NCBI RefSeq assembly: GCF_905207935.1
Contig: NZ_CAJLNI010000091.1
Coordinates: 1 to 7,679, forward strand
Origin: an uncultured Haemophilus sp.
Lineage (GTDB): Bacteria > Pseudomonadota > Gammaproteobacteria > Enterobacterales > Pasteurellaceae
Direction: 5' to 3'
DNA length: 7,679 nucleotides
Position numbers and translations under genes: made by a program. The notes beneath the pieces were generated by a model that was not told the origin of the DNA, did not search any database, and saw only the letters and a program-made list of their open reading frames with translations. Every line of letters begins with the position of its first letter. The first letter of the stretch is position 1. Shown here piece after piece: positions 1-7,664 of the stretch.

Positions 1-404
1 CAGGCTTTCAAGCCTTTAAACCTTCTTGGTTGATTTTAGTCTTGCTTTACTGGACTCTTGCTTTACCTGATAGAGTAAGCATTGGTTGGGCGTTTTTACT
101 CGGGGTTTTATGGGATATCGTGCTAGGCTCTATTCTTGGGGTTCATGCACTGGTGCTTTCTGTCGCCTTCTATTTTGTTTCCAAATATTACTTAATGTTG
201 CGCAACCTTTCTCTTTGGTTCCAAAGTTTATTGGTACTTCTTTTCGTTTTTGCGATTCGAGTGGCTATTTTCTTGGTTGAATTCTCTTTACATGGGGCAT
301 TTTTTAACTGGCAGGAAATCTTTGGCGCCATCGCATCAGGCGTGTTATGGCCGTGGGTATTCTTATTGATGCGCACTGCACGCCGACGAGTCGGATTGCA
401 TTAA
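1..404 (+). CDS. mreD: Rod shape-determining protein MreD, 3' part
   Basis: MreD is a small polytopic inner-membrane protein of the MreBCD elongasome, which guides lateral cell-wall synthesis in rods. The 5' end lies outside the window. The reading frame is open from the left edge (first complete codon at 3) and gives 133 residues ending ...RRRVGLH, about 30 short of the usual length of some 160. The visible part is almost entirely hydrophobic helices, with family-typical stretches such as SIGWAFLLGVLWD and LGVHALVLS, then NLSLWFQSLLV and a WPWVFLLMR segment before a basic C-terminal tail. A TTG at 30 could be read as a start, but the frame continues upstream with MreD-like residues (GFQAFKPSW), so it is internal. 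By analogy mreB and mreC should lie just upstream. The gene converges on rhlB and ends at a strong terminator. Identification is from sequence resemblance to Haemophilus MreD. Confidence 0.9.
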   Translation, partial: GFQAFKPSWLILVLLYWTLALPDRVSIGWAFLLGVLWDIVLGSILGVHALVLSVAFYFVSKYYLMLRNLSLWFQSLLVLLFVFAIRVAIFLVEFSLHGAFFNWQEIFGAIASGVLWPWVFLLMRTARRRVGLH

Positions 405-411
405 TCATAAA

Positions 412-441
412 AAAAGCTGATGAAGATATTCATCAGCTTTT
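412..441. terminator. Bidirectional intrinsic terminator between mreD and rhlB
   Basis: A perfect 13-bp stem has left arm AAAAGCTGATGAA (412-424), loop GATA (425-428) and right arm TTCATCAGCTTTT (429-441). On the plus strand it runs into a T-rich tract (438-447). On the minus strand it runs into seven Ts, the complement of 409-415. It starts 7 bases after the mreD stop and 4 bases beyond the rhlB stop, so it can end transcription from both convergent genes. Confidence 0.92.
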
Positions 442-445
442 CTTT

Positions 446-1705
446 TTAGTTTTTACGACGATAGTTTGTTTTTCTTGTCGTAGTATTTCTCGTTTGAGGC
501 GTAGGATTGCGTTTTAAACGATAAGGTTTTGGAATATCACTAATCAATGAATTCGGGTCATATTGACTGACGGGAATAGAATGACCAATGTATTCTTCAA
601 TTGCCGGTAAATTCATCGCATATTCTTCACAAGCAAAGCTGATAGATACACCACTTTCACCCGCTCGACCAGTACGGCCAATACGGTGAACGTAATCTTC
701 TCGATCATCAGGTAAATCAAAGTTAAAGACGTGTGTCACATCTGGAATATGTAACCCACGTGCGGCAACATCGGTTGCGACGAGAATATCGAGTTCCCCA
801 TCGGTAAATTGTTTGAGCAATGAAAGACGTTTTTTCTGTGCTACATCACCCGTGAGCAATCCCACTCGATGACCATCTGCGGCTAAATAGCCCCAAATTT
901 CTTCACATTTATGTTTAGTATTCGCAAAAACAATGCAACGCTCTGGCCATTCCTCTTCCATTAACGTGAGCAAGAGAGGAATTTTGTCTTCATTTGACGG
1001 ATAGAACAGTTCCTCTTTAATTCGATGCCCCGTTTTTTGTTCTGGTTCAATTTCAATGTATTCTGGGGAATTCATATCTTCAAAGGCAAGTTCTCGTACT
1101 TTGTAAGAGAGCGTTGCAGAAAAGAGCATGGTGAGTCGTTCTTGCGGAGAAGGACATTTACGTAATAAATAACGAATATCACGAATGAAACCTAAATCAA
1201 ACATACGATCCGCTTCGTCCAATACTACGACTTGGATATCATCTAAACGGATAATCCCTTGTTTCACGTAGTCAATTACACGACCAGTGGTACCAATTAA
1301 AATATCCACACCGGCTTCAATCGCTTTAAGTTGTTTATCATAGCCATCACCACCATAAGCAAGTGCGGTTCGTAATCCACTTGTTTTAGCTAACAATTCT
1401 GCATCATTATTAATTTGTACAGCCAGTTCACGGGTTGGAGCAAGAATTAATGCGCGAGGTTGATTGGTAGCAAAATCAGGTTGATGCGTTAATAAATGAT
1501 GAAATGTTGCCGTTAAAAATGCCATTGTTTTACCAGTGCCGGTTTGCGCTTGGCCAGCAACATCTTTTCCTTGTAAGGTAATAGGTAACGATAACGCTTG
1601 AATAGGGGTGCAATATTCAAATCCCTTGTCTTGTAGGGCTTTTTGTACGATAGGATGTAATGGAAGATCAGCAAACCGCTGCTGACTTAAATAATTTTCT
1701 TGCAT
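446..1705 (-). CDS. rhlB: ATP-dependent RNA helicase RhlB (DEAD-box)
   Basis: RhlB unwinds structured RNA using ATP and, in enterobacteria, is the helicase of the RNase E degradosome. The 419-residue product has the full DEAD-box set in order: F11 and TPIQ (33-36) of the Q motif, AQTGTGKT (53-60, Walker A), PTRELA (90-95), DEAD (163-166), SAT (196-198), [11 protein letters not shown] in the second RecA domain (309-319), and [10 protein letters not shown] (340-349). A basic tail rich in R, K, N and T follows from about 398, as in E. coli RhlB, where the tail binds RNA. The frame can be extended to a GTG at 1750. I chose the ATG at 1705 because [11 protein letters not shown] aligns with the N-terminus of E. 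coli RhlB and the extra 15 residues do not, though neither start has a clear Shine-Dalgarno. Whether this RhlB binds RNase E cannot be seen. An uptake signal lies inside the gene at 1361-1369. Confidence 0.96.
   Translation of the reverse strand: MQENYLSQQRFADLPLHPIVQKALQDKGFEYCTPIQALSLPITLQGKDVAGQAQTGTGKTMAFLTATFHHLLTHQPDFATNQPRALILAPTRELAVQINNDAELLAKTSGLRTALAYGGDGYDKQLKAIEAGVDILIGTTGRVIDYVKQGIIRLDDIQVVVLDEADRMFDLGFIRDIRYLLRKCPSPQERLTMLFSATLSYKVRELAFEDMNSPEYIEIEPEQKTGHRIKEELFYPSNEDKIPLLLTLMEEEWPERCIVFANTKHKCEEIWGYLAADGHRVGLLTGDVAQKKRLSLLKQFTDGELDILVATDVAARGLHIPDVTHVFNFDLPDDREDYVHRIGRTGRAGESGVSISFACEEYAMNLPAIEEYIGHSIPVSQYDPNSLISDIPKPYRLKRNPTPQTRNTTTRKTNYRRKN
1361..1369 (+). repeat. DNA uptake signal sequence (USS)
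   Basis: Exact AAGTGCGGT on the plus strand inside rhlB, antisense to the gene, read as R-T-A-L-A. It belongs to the Haemophilus-type 9-bp uptake core recognised during natural transformation. Confidence 0.9.
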
Positions 1706-1738
1706 AATAAATAACAGGTTCTCAGAAATAAATGGGGC

Positions 1739-1771
1739 TAAGGATACCACGAAGTCGGAAAAATATCCTTA
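1739..1771. repeat. 8-bp perfect inverted repeat in the rhlB leader region
   Basis: TAAGGATA (1739-1746) and TATCCTTA (1764-1771) are perfect inverted arms separated by 17 bases. They sit in the 90-bp gap between the end of the acetyltransferase gene and the rhlB start, 34 bases upstream of the rhlB ATG. The arms could form a hairpin in the rhlB leader RNA, a weak terminator for the upstream operon, or an operator. There is no clean T tract after it on the minus strand, so a terminator is the weaker reading. Confidence 0.4.
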
Positions 1772-1795
1772 AAAATAAAATGCTTATTAATAGGT

Positions 1796-2073
1796 TTAAG
1801 CTTGGGATTGAGAAGATTGGGTTCGTTCCCATTTTCTTGCAATATAGCTACAAGTTGGGTGTAATGTCAGCTTTTTAGCCTGGATAAAATGAATTAAGGC
1901 TTGATAGAGTTTGTCTGCCACACCTTGTCCTCGAAGAGAATCATCAACAAACGTGTGATTAGCATTAATGGTATCGGGTGTTTCATAAAAATAGGTGAGT
2001 TTCGCGATTTTCTTACCTTGTTCATCGAGTAAGAAAAACTCGCCCTGCTCACCATTATCATGATGCTGAAGAC

Positions 2074-2077
<4 letters not shown>
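1796..2077 (-). CDS. Small GNAT-family N-acetyltransferase (YjdJ/COG2388 type)
   Basis: The product is a 93-residue single-domain protein of the short GNAT type, expected to bind acetyl-CoA; its acceptor is unknown. The diagnostic stretch is [17 protein letters not shown] (41-57), which contains the acetyl-CoA pyrophosphate-binding R-G-Q-G-V-A turn. It is followed by an amphipathic helix and [11 protein letters not shown] (73-83), which resembles the conserved P-x-C-x-(Y/F) end of this subfamily. The start is decided by context. The frame allows an ATG at 2089, but the ATG at 2077 has a GGAG Shine-Dalgarno six bases upstream and overlaps the yacG stop as ATGA, the signature of translational coupling. 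It is the last gene of the coaE-yacG group. A minimal domain this small usually acts on small molecules or as a protein-modifying stub; I cannot say which. Confidence 0.82.
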
Positions 2078-3653
<1,576 letters not shown>

Positions 3654-3657
<4 letters not shown>

Positions 3658-4877
3658 TGGATTACGGATCCCATATTAAAAATCGGCAGATACATGCCCA
3701 TCATAATAATACCGATTAAACTACCAATGATGAGCATCATTAAAGGCTCTAAAAGTTGGGAAAGTAAATCAATTTGATGATTGAGCTTTTCTTGATAGTT
3801 ATCAGCAATATGACGCAACATCAACGCAAGCTTTCCACTTTTCTCTCCAATCTGTAGCATTTGTTGTGCTTCCATTGGGAAAAGATGACTACTCACACTT
3901 TCTGAAAATGGATAACCTTGCGAAACCCAATGCAAAATTGACCGCACTTCTTGTTGTAGCAGAATATCACCTTTTAAGGTACGTTGTGTTTGCCAGGTTT
4001 GTTGTTTGGGGAGGAAGCTATTTAACGCAGGTGTTAATGCCACTCCGGATTGAAGCATTAATTGCAGGTTATGGCTAAAACTGATTAGGCGAGAAAGGCA
4101 AATGATATTGCCCCAAATTGGCATGCGACTAATTAGTGCATTCTTTTTTTGATTTAGCCAAAGGGAATGTTTTAATGCCATCTTTAACATAAAAATAGCG
4201 AAAGTGCAGGCAATCATTAACGCAACAAAATGATGTTGTAGGAATTGAGACATAGCTAATAATACGGCAGTTAATGTAGGCAATTCAGCGGAATTTTCAC
4301 CATACATTTCAGCAAATTGTGGTACAACGAAAAGTAATAAAATCAACGTAAGTGAAAGCGAAATACCTAATACCATGGCTGGATAAAGCATAATTTTTTG
4401 CAATTTGCGTTGAAGCATTAATGATTGCGTTCGACGTTCTGCAATTTTAGTGCATACCTCTGCCAGTTTTCCTGTCATTTCTCCCACCTGAATGAGCTGA
4501 ATTTCTTGAAAATTTAAATACTTTCCTTGTATTTCCAAGCTTTGTGAAAACGGAAGACCACTTTCAATTAACTCAATTAAGGCGCTAAGCCACTGATGCA
4601 AACCCAATTGTGTGCAATTGTCTTGCAAAATATGTAATGCATTTTTTAATGGAATAGCAGAACTGAGCAGAGTAGCCAGTTGATTCAATAAGGCACTGAT
4701 TTCTGCATTTTTAGGTTTCTGATTAAGTTGCCAATCTTGTTGCAAGCGAATGTGGCTAAAACCTTTTGCTATTAACTGGAATTGAGCAGCTTGTTTAGAT
4801 TGAGCAACAAGACTGCCTTTTTGCCATTGTTGCCGCTGATCATAGGCTTGGAAATAAAAGAGTTTTTGCTTCGCCAT
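3654..4877 (-). CDS. pilC: Type IV pilus inner-membrane platform protein PilC
   Basis: PilC is the polytopic inner-membrane platform that couples the PilB ATPase to pilin insertion. The 407-residue product has two GspF/T2SF domains (about 60-185 and 260-390). Each carries the family signature in repeated form: IQVGEMTGKL (129-138) and LQIGEKSGKL (341-350). Predicted membrane helices are at about 165-187, 214-234 and 377-400, the standard arrangement. A short N-terminal segment (1-55) precedes the first domain. The ATG at 4877 has AGGT six bases upstream, which overlaps the pilB TAG stop, and the gap to pilB is only 8 bases. The gene ends in the ATGA overlap with pilD. It carries an uptake signal at 3941-3949, read in frame as part of E-V-R-S. 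Length is close to that of Haemophilus and Pseudomonas PilC. Confidence 0.94.
3941..3949 (-). repeat. DNA uptake signal sequence (USS)
   Basis: Exact AAGTGCGGT on the minus strand within pilC, followed by an A/T-rich run (CAATTTT) as in the extended signal. Confidence 0.9.
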
Positions 4878-4885
4878 AGTGATAC

Positions 4886-6265
4886 CTATTTTTTACCTAA
4901 CACGCGTTGAATTTCATCGAGATCAGTGATGTTATCTTTTACTTTTTCTAACGCGCTTTGATAAAGTGAATCGAAATCAGTTTGGTAGCGATTGTTTTCG
5001 CATTGTAAAAATTGATACACACCAATACGACCTCGATATCCCTGATGGCAATCGCAAGAATTACTAAAATGTTGTCCGCACTTTAAGCAACGTTTACGCA
5101 CCAATCTCTGTGCGATAACTAATAAGAGACTGTTTTCAATTTCATGAGGTTGAATGCCTAATTGTTGTAAGCGTGAAATGGCTGAAATGGCATCGTTGGT
5201 ATGTAAGGTAGAAAGCACTAGATGACCTGTTTGAGCCGCTCTTAATGCCATCAATGCACTTTCTTCGTCTCGAATTTCACCAAGCATAATAATGTCGGGA
5301 TCTTGTCGTAAAAATGTACGAAGTAATCGGCTAAAATCTAAACCGATTTGCGGATTCACTTGAGTTTGAATGATGCCTTCCAATTCAATTTCAACGGGAT
5401 CTTCTGCCGTCATAATATGTTTATCTGGCGTATTGAGCCATTGAAGTGCAGTATAAAGTGAGATACTTTTTCCGCTTCCCGTTGGTCCAGTCACCAGGAT
5501 TAAACCTTGCGGTTGGCTGAGTGCATGTTGAAATTGACTTTGTTGGTTTTGTGTCATGCCAAGTTCAGCAAAACTTAACTGAACAGGTTTATTTTGTTGT
5601 AATCGTAATACCGCTTTTTCTCCCCAATGCGTGGGCAAGGTAGAAAGGCGGAAATCTAAAATATCGGAGAACGTCGTTTTGAATTGAAAGCGGCCATCTT
5701 GTGGTAGCCGAGTTTCACTGATATCCAGTTTGGCTAAGAGTTTTAAACGAGAAATCACACGATTGGCGAGCGATCTACTGATAATCGGCTGTGGTTGAAG
5801 TACGCCATCAATACGCAAACGAACTAAAAGCCCATTTGACTGAGTTTCTAAATGAATATCGGAGGCATTTTTTTGTAGGGCGGTTTCAAAAATACCATTT
5901 AATAATTGAATAACGGGTTCATCATCATTAGATAAATTAGCGGTGCTTTCATCTTCTGAATGATGATAAAACGTCGCTTGTTCTTCTATTTGATTGGCTT
6001 TCGGTGCAAGGGATTGTAAAAGTTGTTTAAGTTGGGCCGTTTCAAATAAAATCGGTTCAACTAATTTTCCACTTAAAAAAGCAAAAGTTTCACAGGCCGC
6101 AAGATTATTCAGCGAATCCACGGCAAGCCATAAATGGTGTTCATCTTCTTTAAGAGGGAGCGCAAAGTAACGTAACAGCAATGCTTGTTGCTGCTGGTTT
6201 TGTTGCCAATATTGTGGCGAGATATGATAAATCTCGCCATTTTTTGCCGTTGCTTGATAAGCCAT
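4886..6265 (-). CDS. pilB: Type IV pilus assembly ATPase PilB
   Basis: PilB is the cytoplasmic hexameric secretion ATPase (GspE/PulE family) that powers pilus extension. The 459-residue product has a short, Gln-rich N-terminal domain (1-110), then the N2 domain with SDIHLE (135-140). Motifs of the ATPase core follow: Walker A GPTGSGKS (260-267), Asp box AEDPVE (287-292), Walker B IIMLGEIRD (325-333, E330), and His box HLVLSTLHTND (348-358). A zinc-binding cluster follows at C393, C396, C404 and C406. It is about 100 residues shorter than Pseudomonas PilB because the N-terminal region is reduced, as in Haemophilus PilB and E. coli HofB. The ATG at 6265 lies 6 bases after the pilA stop and has only a weak ribosome site. 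Retraction ATPases (PilT) lack this zinc cluster and N-terminal domain, which argues against that reading. Confidence 0.95.
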   Translation of the reverse strand: MAYQATAKNGEIYHISPQYWQQNQQQQALLLRYFALPLKEDEHHLWLAVDSLNNLAACETFAFLSGKLVEPILFETAQLKQLLQSLAPKANQIEEQATFYHHSEDESTANLSNDDEPVIQLLNGIFETALQKNASDIHLETQSNGLLVRLRIDGVLQPQPIISRSLANRVISRLKLLAKLDISETRLPQDGRFQFKTTFSDILDFRLSTLPTHWGEKAVLRLQQNKPVQLSFAELGMTQNQQSQFQHALSQPQGLILVTGPTGSGKSISLYTALQWLNTPDKHIMTAEDPVEIELEGIIQTQVNPQIGLDFSRLLRTFLRQDPDIIMLGEIRDEESALMALRAAQTGHLVLSTLHTNDAISAISRLQQLGIQPHEIENSLLLVIAQRLVRKRCLKCGQHFSNSCDCHQGYRGRIGVYQFLQCENNRYQTDFDSLYQSALEKVKDNITDLDEIQRVLGKK

Positions 6266-6271
6266 ATTTCG

Positions 6272-6715
6272 CTATTTGGCTGGAGAGCAGAAACCTGCTG
6301 GGAATAAATCCGCATTGCTTGGGCAAGCGGTTGTCCAGGTAACACCTGATGAGGTTGAGCCTGTCGCCGTTAAAGAATAACTGATCCCATCCAATGCGCC
6401 ATTTCCTGTTACCGTAATCACACCCGATTTCGTGGTAATGGATTTAACATAGCCTTTTGCAGTAGTGATGTCTGCTGCAATGCCATTTGAACCACCAGAA
6501 CAGTTTGTCGGGGCATTGGTGCTATAGACACATAACTCTACATCAGATTTATAAGGTGCAGAAGCTTGCAACAATTCGGAGATGGCTGCTTTTTTGGTAT
6601 AATTTTGATAAGACGGAATGGCGATCGTCGCGAGAATAGCAATAATCGCAATCACGATCATCAATTCAATTAACGTAAAACCTTTATGTAAAGGTTTAGA
6701 AAAAGTCAGTTTCAT
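6272..6715 (-). CDS. pilA: Type IV major pilin PilA (competence pilin)
   Basis: This is the structural subunit of the type IV pilus used for DNA uptake in Haemophilus. The 147-residue prepilin has a 12-residue positively charged leader ([12 protein letters not shown]), cleaved by PilD before F13, and then the hallmark hydrophobic helix [20 protein letters not shown] with the invariant Glu at mature position 5 (E17). The globular domain has four cysteines, C62, C72, C131 and C143; C131-C143 is the likely C-terminal D-region disulphide and C62-C72 a second pair. The sequence closely resembles my recollection of H. influenzae PilA, including [10 protein letters not shown] and [13 protein letters not shown]. 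The frame opens upstream to 6829, but the ATG at 6715 has the family leader. Its ribosome site is AAGGA, 11 A/T-only bases away, which is longer than usual. It is first in pilABCD, behind the competence element at 6810-6831. Confidence 0.96.
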   Translation of the reverse strand: MKLTFSKPLHKGFTLIELMIVIAIIAILATIAIPSYQNYTKKAAISELLQASAPYKSDVELCVYSTNAPTNCSGGSNGIAADITTAKGYVKSITTKSGVITVTGNGALDGISYSLTATGSTSSGVTWTTACPSNADLFPAGFCSPAK

Positions 6716-6726
6716 TAAATTAAATT

Positions 6727-6731
6727 TCCTT
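6727..6731 (-). promoter_or_regulatory. Ribosome binding site of pilA (long spacing)
   Basis: AAGGA on the minus strand is the only Shine-Dalgarno-like stretch ahead of the pilA ATG at 6715. The spacing of 11 bases, all A or T, is at the long end of what works. It supports the short leader start over the 38-codon upstream extension of the frame. Confidence 0.55.
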
Positions 6732-6748
6732 TTGGTTGAATAAAAAAT

Positions 6749-6760
6749 GCCAGAATTGGC
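6749..6760 (-). other. Small hairpin at the probable 5' end of pilA mRNA
   Basis: On the minus strand GCCA, loop ATTC and TGGC form a 4-bp GC-rich stem followed by ATTTTTTA. From the proposed -10 box, transcription would begin at about 6760, putting this hairpin right at the 5' end of the message. It is too close to the start to act as a terminator, but could slow 5' decay. Confidence 0.3.
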
Positions 6761-6766
6761 GGCAAC

Positions 6767-6795
6767 ATTGTGTAAAAGGGAAAAATGAAAGTAAA
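6767..6795 (-). promoter_or_regulatory. Candidate pilA promoter (-35 / -10)
   Basis: On the minus strand TTTACT (6795-6790, 4 of 6 to TTGACA) and CACAAT (6772-6767, 4 of 6 to TATAAT) are separated by 17 bases. Transcription would start near 6760, leaving a leader of about 45 bases. The centre of the CRE (6820/6821) would then be at about -61, the spacing of a class I CRP promoter. Both boxes are poor, as expected of a promoter that depends on an activator. A class II layout, with a -10 near 6788-6793 (TACTTT), is possible but matches less well. Confidence 0.45.
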
Positions 6796-6799
6796 ACTG

Positions 6800-6808
6800 A
6801 CCGCACTT
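6800..6808 (-). repeat. DNA uptake signal sequence (USS) in the pilA promoter region
   Basis: Exact AAGTGCGGT on the minus strand, one base from the CRE (6810-6831) and just upstream of the proposed -35 box. It is the only exact non-coding copy in the window besides the one at the right edge. Confidence 0.9.
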
Positions 6809-6809
6809 C

Positions 6810-6831
6810 TTTTGCGATCGAGATCGCAAAA
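6810..6831. promoter_or_regulatory. Competence regulatory element (CRE / CRP-S site) for pilABCD
   Basis: Perfect 10-bp inverted arms TTTTGCGATC (6810-6819) and GATCGCAAAA (6822-6831) flank a central GA. This is the known CRP-S pattern, in which GCGATC/GATCGC replaces the canonical TGTGA/TCACA cores, so CRP needs the coactivator Sxy (TfoX). It lies in the 141-bp gap between the divergent pilA and ampD genes, 95 bases from the pilA ATG and 25 bases from the ampD ATG. The site implies that pilABCD belongs to the competence regulon, switched on when cAMP and Sxy rise. Recognition rests on sequence match and position; the H. influenzae pilA gene has a site of the same type. Confidence 0.93.
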
Positions 6832-6837
6832 ATGAAA

Positions 6838-6843
6838 TTTAAT
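6838..6843 (+). promoter_or_regulatory. Candidate -10 box of ampD
   Basis: TTTAAT (5 of 6 to TATAAT) lies 13 bases before the ampD ATG, implying a very short leader. Possible -35 partners (TTGCGA at 6812-6817, spacing 20; TCGAGA at 6818-6823, spacing 14) both fall inside the CRE and have poor spacing. I see no better ampD promoter in the gap, but this one is weak. Confidence 0.25.
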
Positions 6844-6856
6844 CGCAGAAAAACAG

Positions 6857-7420
6857 ATGAATAAGATAAAAAATGGCTGGTTAAGCCAGACAAGAAAAGT
6901 GATTTCACCACATTTTGATGAACGTCCTGATGTAGAGGATATTTCATTACTCGTCATTCATTACATCAGTTTGCCGCCAGAACAATTTGGTGGTGGGTAT
7001 GTAGATGATTTTTTCCAAGGAAAACTCGATCCCACTATTCATCCTTATTTTGAAGAGATTTATCAATTTCGTGTGTCAGCCCATTGTTTAATTGAACGTG
7101 ATGGCAGAGTGACACAATATGTGAGTTTCGATGATAAGGCGTGGCATGCGGGACTTTCTAGCTTTGAAGGACGCGATAAATGTAATGATTTTGCGATCGG
7201 TATTGAGCTAGAGGGCAGTAATGAACAGCCTTTTACAGAGGAACAATACCAAGTGCTTGCTGCATTAACACGAGATATCATGCAAGCTTATCCGAAAATA
7301 ACGCTCGATCGTATCGTTGGTCATTGCGATATTTCGCCTGGTCGTAAGATCGATCCAGGTCAATATTTTGAGTGGGAACGCTATTTAGCGTTAGTCAAAA
7401 AAGGCTTGGATAAAAAATAA
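6857..7420 (+). CDS. ampD: 1,6-anhydro-N-acetylmuramyl-L-alanine amidase AmpD
   Basis: AmpD is a cytoplasmic zinc amidase that cuts the stem peptide from 1,6-anhydro-MurNAc during peptidoglycan recycling; in some bacteria its loss derepresses AmpC beta-lactamase. The 187-residue product has an amidase_2 fold with zinc ligands H35 (VIHYISLP), H156 and D166, the latter two within GHCDISPGRKIDPG (155-168), which also holds K164. E117 in GIELEG matches the catalytic Glu near 116 of the Citrobacter enzyme. There is no signal peptide, which fits cytoplasmic AmpD rather than AmiD. The ATG at 6857 gives NGWL...SPHFDERPD, aligning with the E. coli start, though the ribosome site is weak. It diverges from pilA, an arrangement I recall from H. 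influenzae. I see no ampC or ampR here, so recycling is the likely job. Confidence 0.95.
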   Translation: MNKIKNGWLSQTRKVISPHFDERPDVEDISLLVIHYISLPPEQFGGGYVDDFFQGKLDPTIHPYFEEIYQFRVSAHCLIERDGRVTQYVSFDDKAWHAGLSSFEGRDKCNDFAIGIELEGSNEQPFTEEQYQVLAALTRDIMQAYPKITLDRIVGHCDISPGRKIDPGQYFEWERYLALVKKGLDKK

Positions 7421-7441
7421 CCACTAAAATTTTTGATTGAA

Positions 7442-7598
7442 TGTGAGTAAGATAATTTCTGTGAATAAGTCTTATCTTAATGAAATTAAAGAGGAAATTT
7501 TCTCTCTAGAATTGAAGATAAAATGCTGAAAAGAGTTATGCAACACTCGCCATTTGCTCAATCACAATTTTATCCACAGAAATATTGAATAACTCACA
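7442..7598. promoter_or_regulatory. Cluster of DnaA-box-like sites
   Basis: Two exact matches to TTATNCACA are present: TTATTCACA on the minus strand (7460-7468) and TTATCCACA, the strongest E. coli form, on the plus strand (7570-7578). A one-mismatch copy, TTACTCACA, lies on the minus strand at 7442-7450. Two-mismatch copies are at 7558-7566 (TCAATCACA) and 7590-7598 (TAACTCACA). The left group points left and the right group points right, around an AT-rich core. An IHF-like match with one mismatch (AATCAC-N4-TTA, 7560-7572) abuts the strong box. There are no GATC sites in this gap, unlike gammaproteobacterial oriC. Confidence 0.35.
7448..7479. repeat. 8-bp inverted repeat downstream of ampD
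   Basis: TAAGATAA (7448-7455) and TTATCTTA (7472-7479) are perfect inverted arms with a 16-base spacer that contains an exact DnaA-box match. A smaller symmetric element, ATAAG-T-CTTAT, lies at 7465-7475. The arms are mostly A/T, so as an RNA hairpin this would be weak; a protein-binding site is as likely. Confidence 0.4.
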
Positions 7599-7655
7599 GT
7601 TGTTATTTCTTCACCAAGCAAGGAATGTTTAAATTAAAAAATGGCTGAATTTTTG

Positions 7656-7664
7656 ACCGCACTT
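7656..7664 (-). repeat. DNA uptake signal sequence (USS), possible half of an inverted pair
   Basis: Exact AAGTGCGGT on the minus strand. CACTTT (7660-7665) can pair with AAAGTG (7674-7679), the last bases of the window. If the sequence goes on CGGT, this is an inverted USS pair of the kind that often forms terminators in Haemophilus. Confidence 0.88.

Noticed and set aside
188..376. Opposite-strand ORF within mreD and similar short frames elsewhere
   Set aside because: They lie fully inside well-identified genes, have no ribosome sites, and their translations look like shadow frames of those genes.
1706..1750. GTG-initiated 15-residue N-terminal extension of RhlB
   Set aside because: It has no ribosome site, does not resemble RhlB N-termini, and would run through the inverted repeat at 1739-1771. 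The ATG at 1705 aligns with the known protein start.
6716..6829. 38-codon upstream extension of pilA
   Set aside because: It would place the prepilin leader internally and overlap the promoter and CRE. The conserved 12-residue leader starts at the ATG at 6715.
7189..7198. Second CRE-like half-site TTTTGCGATC inside ampD
   Set aside because: The right half does not match, and the sequence encodes conserved AmpD residues (DFAIGIE), so it is explained by coding.
7395..7436. Inverted repeat TCAAAAA/TTTTTGA around the ampD stop as a terminator
   Set aside because: The stem is almost only A/T with a 28-base loop; it would be too weak to end transcription.
7523..7588. 21-codon ORF (MLKRVMQHSPF...) and an open minus-strand stretch ending at 7536
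   Set aside because: Both are very short, lack a ribosome site, and overlap each other. The minus-strand reading looks somewhat protein-like but has no start, so a gene remnant cannot be supported.
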